Assembly: GCA_013397935.1 (NCBI GenBank)
Contig: VZRN01001112.1
Span: 933,931 to 997,930, forward strand
Origin: Dasyornis broadbenti
Lineage: Eukaryota; Chordata; Aves; Passeriformes; Dasyornithidae
Reading direction: 5' to 3'
DNA length: 64,000 nt
Part shown: piece by piece, positions 57,985-64,000 of the stretch
Layout of the letters: the number at the start of each line of letters is the position of its first letter
Numbering within the stretch: position 1 is the stretch's first letter
Translations under genes and position numbers: made by a program
Notes under the pieces: generated by a model
Database searches by the model: none
Seen by the model: only the letters and a program-made list of their open reading frames with translations
Told to the model about the DNA's origin: nothing

Positions 57985-60900
57985 CTACGGCACCGACTTC
58001 TCCAGCGAGGGATCCCATCCTTCCTCATCCCTGATGATGATGGGTTTGTCGGAGATGAGCAGGGCAATGGGGATCAGCGCCTGGTGCGACCCCTGCCTTC
58101 CCTCCTCTTCCTCCTCCTCCTCGTCTCCGGGTGGGTGCCCTGTGCAGCCGGCGCTGCCAGGCCCTGGAGATCCCACTGGGCTCAGCATCTCCTGCCTGCG
58201 GTAGGCGAAGGGCAGCTCCTCTGCACAGCCCGGAGGGGACACCGCCGCTGCCGCCGGCTTTTCCAGCGCGGGCCCGGGCTGTGGCACATGGGGCTGTGGC
58301 ACCGCAGGCTCTGTGCCCGTGTCAGTCGTATCCTCGCTCGGATTCGGCTCCGTCAGCAGCAGCTCGGCTGGGTTGAACCTTTCCGAGGGCTCCAGGAGGC
58401 CTGTCCGGGGCTGGCCCTAAGGGTTGGGTGGGTTTGGGGTGGAACTCCCGTGCCAGAGTTCTGTGTGGGCGTTTGGGGCTGTGGGATCTGCCCCCTCCTG
58501 CACCTTACACCTCACCTGCCTCATCTCACCGAGGGAGAACTGGATGGCTTTGGTGCCCATGGGCTTGGGAAGAGGTGGGAAGAGGAAGCGGCGAGCCCTG
58601 GTGAGAGAGTGGTTGGTGAGGGGGGGTAATGGTGGGGGTGGCCTGAGCACCGTGGGGACGAGGATGGTCTGTCACCTCTTTTTGCTCAGGTGGTAGATGG
58701 CAGCTGCGGCGGGAAGACAAAGAGAGATGCCCAGGTACTTCACATTGCCTCTCCACACTGCTCCCTGGGGACCTGGGGATGGGCATGGCTGGGTGGTGGC
58801 ATTCCTGTCCCCAACACCCCGTGTGGGACACGGGAGACGTTTTGGGGTGAGGGCGAGCAACCAGTGGAGAGAGCACCCCATGGGGAGTGGGGAGGGGACG
58901 GGGTCTCAGCCATTACCCAGCGCCTTGGTCTGGAAGTGCCACCAAGCACCGCAGGTCCCCTCGCTGTCCTCTGTCACCTCCCAAACGCCCACCCTGTAGG
59001 CTGTGCCGGGCTGGAGGTTTTGGAGGGTGTAATTCGATGCTGTGGCATTCGCTTCGCTGTCTGGGCAAACAATGACGAGTGTGGGGCAGTCTGGCAGCTG
59101 CCTGTGGGCAGCACCCTCCTCCTGCCCCACGGGGATCGGGGAATCCCACTCACAGGTCATGTTGTCCCCCTCGGCCGCGTGGCAGATGAGGTACTTGGCC
59201 AGTGCGCCAGGACAGGTGGCACGTGGTGATCGTTTCCACTGGAGGGTGACGGCGCCGTCTGCGGTGCTGATGTTGACGGGCACGGCCTGTGAGTCTGCAT
59301 GCAGAGAAATGGGGAATTATTTCAGGAACACCCCTTCTGGAGTGAAACCAGGAGCGGATGCTCCGTGCTCGCACACGCACCATTGGTGGTGTAGCGGTGC
59401 CACATGGCGAAGGTGGCCCAGCCCCGCTCTGGGTCCCAGCCGTGCACGGCAAGACGGTGACACCCCGGCGCTCCCAGTGCTCCTGAGGAGGGACCAGGGA
59501 TACTGGTTAGACCCTCTGAACCCGGGTAGGGGGACAGTGAGGGGCTTGGGGCACTCCCTTGCCTCTCTCCACATGGACGCTGTTGGCAGGGAATTCCTGC
59601 TGGATGCAGGTGCCCTGATTTGGAGGTTCTGGTAGTGCCTGCTGCTCGAAGCAGAAGGCCTCGCCCGGGACCGGAGCTTCCCACAGCGCTGTCACCGTGC
59701 CACCGGCCACACTGATGTCTTTGAAGCTGAGATCTGGGGTGAAATGGGGGATATTAGGAGCAGTTACAAAAAATAATGCCATGAGGGCTGCCAGGGAAGC
59801 TCGGCCCTTCTCCAGGGGCAGGTACCTGCGTGCTGCTCTGCTGGCACACGGAGCTGCTGCGCTGGCCCCGGCCCTGCAGCATTGACCGCGGTCAGCAGGA
59901 TTTTATATTCCGCCCCAGAGAGGGTGAGGTTGTGCTCTGTCACCTCCCAGCCCAGCACCACGGTGTCTTCCTCGTCCGGCTCTGCGCAGCCACACGCTGG
60001 CATGTGGACATCCAGCTTGTAGGTGACACCCTCTTGCTCTTTGAGGACTGGCTGTGGAGAGAAAGGGGGCGACTTGAGGGATGAAGAGTTGAAGGACACC
60101 CAGGAGGGCCCCCAGGGATACCACTCTACCTGACATGACTGTACCTGCCAGCTCAGCCTCAGCACCCGCTGCCCATCTCTCCCCAGTTTCCCCAGCTGGT
60201 GGGTCAGCATTGGGCTCTCCAGGATTTCTGCAGGAGGAACAAGCCTGACTGAGCTATCAACATTTTCAGGAGCTGTTGGGATCTCACCAGGCACCTCTTC
60301 TCTTCCTCACCCTCGGGAACAGAGATGTTGCTGCTCCAGTCACTCCAGGAGCTGCTCCAGTGGGGAGGCTTGTGCCGGAGCTGGACCACAAAGGTGCCGT
60401 TTACCCCCAGGGCACAGGTCACTAGAGAGGGGTGGCAGGGTCAGCTGGGGGGTGACCCCTCTTTTCCCCAACTTTTGGCCATCATGGGGTGCTGGGGAGG
60501 AGCACAGGGCAGAGCACCCTACCAGGATGTGGGAGCACCCCTGGGAAATTCTTGTACCCAACACCCCCATGGGCTAAACCAACCTGAGTCATCTTCACCT
60601 GTCGCCATCACAGTCTCACATGTCACCTGCAGAGAGAATCAGGCATGGAGACACCCACCCAGAAAACCCAGTACGTTATTGGGGCGTCAATGCTGCCCTG
60701 TGATCCCCAAACATCCCAGGGGCTCAGAGAGCCAAATGGAGTGCAGGGGACGTGGTGGCCAGGGGTGCCCTCTATTCTGGGACCCTCCTGGCAGCAACTG
60801 AGAGGGGTGGGGGTCCCCAGCTGTGGGAGCTTCTCTGGGGACAAGCATCCAGATTTGATCCATTGTCGTCATTAGTATAATCTGGGGTTTTGTCTGTGTA

Positions 60901-62118
60901 ATCCCTGAGAATCACGGTCTGATCCTGTTATGGGCAGCAGCAGGATCCCATGGTCGGAGCACAAGGCAGAGCCGATAATGCAGCGAAACAGATGGGACAC
61001 AGCTGGGTTTGGGGGGGCACAGTGACATCACTGAGCCCCCACACTCCCAGGGCTGCCATGATGCTCCTGACTGTCCTGTCAGCCACTGCCAGCTCCAGCA
61101 AACAGCGTTTTTACCTGTGTCCAGGCTCTGTTTCCCACCTTCCAGAAGCGAGCCTCCCTCTGTGGCGGCTGGTCCAGGCCATGGCACTGTGGCCGTGGCA
61201 CCCACATCCTCAGCTGGCCACCAGTCTTGGAGAAGGGCATCCCAGTGCGGGGTGGATCCAGCTTGACTGGAAGGAGAAGGTGGCTTTGGGTAGTCTGGCA
61301 GTTGTTGGTGCTTGTGCTGGCTGCCAGCCTGGTCCTAGGGGCACTCACCAGCCTTGCTGAGGTGAAGTGTGTGATTGGGGGTCCTGTGGAGCTTGTCCCC
61401 CCAGCGTGCCTCCACCCAGGCCGTGGTGTTCTCGAAGATGTACACTTGGTGATGTGGGGGGCTGTAGTTTGTCACCGTGCCCACCTCAAACCGGCGGCAC
61501 ATTTTGTGCTTCTCAAAGCTGGGGAGGGAACAGGCACAAGGTGGGATCCAGGACACATCCCATGGACTCCCCCTCCCCGCCGCGCTGCCCAACTCACCAG
61601 AAGTTCAGGATGTAGGAGGTGTTGCCGGAGGGGCCGAGGGGCGACCAGGAGCAGTGGAAAGACTTGTGGGTGTTGCATTTCTTCCAGCAGGAGACGTCGT
61701 GGGCTGCGGTGGTGCCTGCGGGACGGGGCAGTGGCTGGAGGCTCCTGCATCCCAACCCGTGCGTGGAGGGAGCAGTGGTGTAGCTGTTGCCTGCTTCCCA
61801 TGTCGCATGTCATTCCCCTCAAATGGGGAATCGGAGTCCCTGCACCAACAATTCTCACCCCAAACCTTCTTGTTTCCCCCTCCCCAGTGATGCGGCGCTG
61901 GCTGGTGCCAGTCGCTGCCAGTGGGAATTCACCATCTTTACTCCGTCCTTGTGGTTTTGGGTGAGTATCTCCATCTCTCTCCGGGAGCTCCCCAGGTCTT
62001 ATCGCCCCCGAATCACTCATTGAAAGTCTTCTGAAGTTATCGCTCATCTCCCAGCACCGCAGGAGCACTTACCGCCCTGCCCCAGCGCCACCAGCGCCGC
62101 CAGCAGCCACCCCAGCAT
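57985..62118 (-). CDS. IL12RB1: IL12RB1, interleukin-12 receptor beta 1, fifteen coding exons
   Basis: Shared receptor chain for IL-12 and IL-23, signalling through TYK2 at the plasma membrane. Minus-strand exons: 62073-62118 (signal peptide MLGWLLAALVALGQG), 61598-61715, 61349-61518, 61115-61266, 60584-60626, 60311-60421, 60145-60227, 59826-60051, 59563-59733, 59381-59482, 59154-59294, 58917-59060, 58676-58772, 58530-58597, 57985-58400. Phases close, giving 695 residues (human 662). The cytokine-receptor module ends in WSDWS in the 60311-60421 exon; FN3 domains follow. Human-like landmarks are GGQLRMWVP, SKFH-type Cys/Trp strands in exon 2, and GALGAPGC. The transmembrane segment is in 58676-58772, and box 1 (FPPLPKP) follows at about residue 544. 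The tail ends SLEKSVP. The last acceptor (58400) is weak but is the only one in phase. Confidence 0.93.
58676..58772 (-). CDS. IL12RB1: IL12RB1 transmembrane exon
   Basis: Reads GNVKYLGISLCLPAAAAIYH then LSKKR. The uncharged stretch between Lys and the basic stop-transfer SKKRARR is only about 17 residues, short for a type I receptor (human IL12RB1 has roughly 24). Acceptor and donor are canonical (CCCCAG and GTGACA) and both phases match their neighbours, so the exon is real; its length is the odd point. Confidence 0.85.
59557..59563 (-). other. IL12RB1: Non-canonical GC splice donor in IL12RB1
   Basis: The exon 59563-59733 must end in phase 1 to join GA-GCA-CTG at 59482. The only donor that does this is GAGAG|GCAAGG, a GC donor matching the AG|GCAAG consensus of GC-AG introns. 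GT dinucleotides nearby are all in the wrong phase or cut conserved sequence. Confidence 0.75.
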
Positions 62119-62421
62119 CGCCCACCGGGGCTGTCGCACACCGGATCCGGGGCTCCGCTGCCCTTCCTGGCTGCCCAATCCCCCGGCACCCCGGGGGTGC
62201 CCCTCTCGGACTTGGCGGCAGTCCCGGTGCTCAGCGCAGCTTCCCGCGCTTGGGGTTTCCTCTTCTGCTAAGAGTGTGCCGTTCCCCGGCAGGGCAGAGC
62301 CTTAGACGTGAGGTCATGCCCCACTCTTACCAAAAACAAAAGGGAAAGCAACCAAAATATCCCCCTTTTTTGCCGGCACAGCTGCCGGGATGAGGCCACC
62401 CCTGCCCCGCGACCGCACCGC
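62119..62421 (-). promoter_or_regulatory. IL12RB1: IL12RB1 promoter region, possibly bidirectional
   Basis: The 300 bases between the IL12RB1 ATG (62118) and the plus-strand candidate ATG (62422). CpG-rich near the IL12RB1 start, with a short AT-rich stretch at about 62330-62370. No TATA box in an obvious position for either strand. Confidence 0.4.
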
Positions 62422-62466
62422 ATGTCCCGGCTGCGCCACGTGCTCCGGCAGGGAGAGAAGCGCAAG
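62422..62466 (+). CDS. Candidate first coding exon of a divergent gene (possibly MAST3)
   Basis: An ATG at 62422 opens 15 codons (MSRLRHVLRQGEKRK) that end at a strong donor, CGCAAG|GTAAGC. The peptide is basic and in a CpG-rich setting, head-to-head with IL12RB1. In human, MAST3 lies divergently next to IL12RB1, so this could be an alternative MAST3 first exon. I do not recognise the peptide, and an untranslated or chance exon is equally possible. Confidence 0.25.
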
Positions 62467-62937
62467 GTAAGCGAAAGATGAGTCTTGGGGTTTTTGGTTG
62501 GGTTTTCTTTGCACACAACGTGTTTTTGGTCCTCTGCTTGTAACTGGGTGAATCTCCAGCGGCTGCTTCAGGGTTGGAGTTCTCCGGGCTTTTTTTTGGG
62601 GGGGTCTGTTATGCTTGTCCCCAGCGTGGCTTGGTCCCGGCACCGCGAACAAAGCCCCAGTGAGGCACGAGAGCGCGGTGGCGCCGGGACAGGAGCAGCC
62701 GTGTGACGGGGCGGGTGACCCGCGGCGGTGGAGCCGGGTGGCACTGAGGGCCGGGCACAGAGTGCCCTTGTTCCCGCAGAAAGCGGCCCCTTGTGTGGCA
62801 CTCGTTCGGGGCCGGAGGGCGGCGGTGGCGGCAGTGTCCCTGTGCCGGGACAGCATGGGCTGAGCTGGGGGCACAGAGGGTCCCCTGGCACCTCCTGACT
62901 CCCTGTGTGTCCCCCCTCTCCTGTGGGGGTACACACC
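62467..62937. other. CpG-rich DNA right of IL12RB1
   Basis: GC-rich, with no exon I can support. Probably 5' flank or first intron of the next plus-strand gene. Confidence 0.4.
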
Positions 62938-63890
62938 AAGCCGTGCTATGCCAAACTGAGCCGTGCTGGGCTTTGTCGTGCCACAACAGACAGCAGGACT
63001 GGAGTGGACTGGGCAGGGCTGGGCTGGACTGGGCCGTGCCATGCCAGGCCATGCTGTATCACACCAAGCTGAGCCATGCTGGGCCATGCCATGCCAGGCT
63101 GGGCTGTACTGTGCCATGCTGGACTGTACTGGGTGGTGCTGCCCCAGGCCATAAGCTCTGTTCTGTGTCAGCCAGGACAGACCTGGGCTGGACCACACCA
63201 AACTCCCACCCTGCTGTGCCAGCCCCAGGCCCTGCCGTGCTGGGCTGTGCCACACCAGGCAGCCTGTGCCAGCCTTAGGCCATCCTGTGTGTGCCAGGAC
63301 TGTTGTGCTGGGCTATGCCGAGAAAGGCTGTGCCAGGCCTGGGCTGTGCCACGCTCTGCTGTGCAGGCCCCGTGCTGTGCCATGCCGTGCTGTGCCAGGG
63401 CACACTGCAGTGCTGGGATTTGCTGAGACAGGCAGACTGTGCCAGCCCTGTGCCCACCCCATGATGTTCTGTACTGTGCTGTGCCATGCCAGACTGTGCC
63501 ATGCTGGGCTGTACTGAGCCAGGCAGACTGTGGCAACCCCAGAATATACCGTGCCATGTCAGCCCCACACCCTGCCGTGCTGTGCCAGTTCTGTGCTGTG
63601 CCACTCCCATGCTGTGCCATGCCAGCCCCAGGCTCTGCCAGCACCAGGCCATGCCAGCCCCATGCCATGCTGTGACATTCCAGCACTGTGCCATGTGGCT
63701 CACATATCGTGCTGTGCCAGCCCCATGCCGTGCTGTGCCTGCCCCATGCCGTGCCAATCCCATGCTGTGCCATGCCAGCCCCGTGCCGTTCCATGCCAGC
63801 CCCATGCCATGCCAGCCCCATGCCGTGCTAGCCTCATGCTGTGTGGTGCCAGCCCCATGCCATGCTGTGCCAGCCCCGTGCCGTGCCAGT
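62938..63890. repeat. Degenerate minisatellite of GTGCCATGCC/CCAGCCCCATGCC units
   Basis: Nearly 950 bases made of variable units such as CTGTGCCATGCCAGCCCCATG and GGGCTGTGCCATGCTG, about 10-25 bases each. The left half is richer in TGGGCTG, the right half in CAGCCCCATGCC. Open frames of over 200 codons on both strands (His/Trp/Gly-rich or Cys/Pro-rich) are products of this repeat. Confidence 0.9.
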
Positions 63891-64000
63891 CCCGGGCTCG
63901 GTGCTGATGCGCGTCCGGTGACGCGGCGGGGCCGCTGGGCGGCGCCCCGGGCGCACCGGCGGGGCGGACCGGGAGTACCGGGAGGAGCGGGCGCAGCGGG
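63891..64000 (+). promoter_or_regulatory. CpG island at the window edge, probable promoter/5' UTR of the next gene
   Basis: Extremely CpG-dense sequence with GGGGCGG-type GC boxes and a CRE-like GGTGACGCGG at about 63916-63925. By human synteny the next gene is MAST3 on the plus strand; no coding sequence is visible here. Confidence 0.45.

Noticed and set aside
62314..63821. Long minus-strand open frames (313, 217 and 176 codons)
   Set aside because: They lie in or run into the GTGCCATGCC minisatellite and read as His/Trp/Gly-rich repeats; no start context, splice sites or homology.
1..64000. A new defence, CRISPR-like or operon-type system
   Set aside because: The window is ordinary bird genomic DNA with spliced housekeeping, signalling and immune-receptor genes; no regularly spaced array or gene cassette was seen.

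Overview
The window is vertebrate nuclear DNA and almost certainly from a bird. It carries several CR1 LINE 3' ends with the avian consensus, multi-exon genes with GT-AG introns, GC-rich promoters and compact spacing typical of a microchromosome. Gene content matches human 19p13, which corresponds to chicken chromosome 28 from memory; the order of bird cannot be fixed from this sequence. There is no bacterial-type operon, CRISPR or defence locus.

Layout from left to right. (1) 16-16048, plus strand: the 3' nineteen coding exons of ARHGEF18 (RhoA GEF; DH-PH, coiled coil, C-terminal tail), followed by a long 3' UTR ending near 20.8 kb. (2) 27268-29037, minus strand: a complete single-exon ENC-family BTB-Kelch gene. 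It fits neither ENC1 nor KLHL25/ENC2 and is most likely ENC3, a paralogue reported lost in eutherian mammals; its CpG-rich 5' region follows. (3) 32428-34282, minus strand: PEX11G in five coding exons. (4) 39082-47227, plus strand: ARRDC2, with a canonical first exon at 43950 and a phase-matched alternative first exon 4.9 kb upstream. (5) 57985-62118, minus strand: IL12RB1 in fifteen coding exons, with a signal peptide, a cytokine-receptor module carrying WSDWS, further FN3 domains, a short transmembrane segment and a long tail. (6) 62.3-64 kb: a divergent CpG-rich region, a degenerate minisatellite and probably the 5' side of the next gene (MAST3 by human synteny).

The coding exons were assembled by hand from splice sites and reading phase. 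All phases close in the five genes; one IL12RB1 intron needs a GC donor. Repeats are CR1 fragments, a solo LTR nested in a CR1 end with a 4-bp target duplication, and several promoter-proximal minisatellites. The genes are not one pathway. They are neighbours in Rho/junction signalling (ARHGEF18), CUL3 adaptor function (ENC3), peroxisome division (PEX11G), NEDD4-linked receptor trafficking (ARRDC2) and IL-12/IL-23 signalling (IL12RB1).

I found no undescribed molecular system. The most interesting points are ENC3 sitting exactly between genes that are adjacent in human, the alternative ARRDC2 promoter with a carbohydrate-response-like element, the unusual IL12RB1 gene structure, and a possible divergent exon beside IL12RB1.
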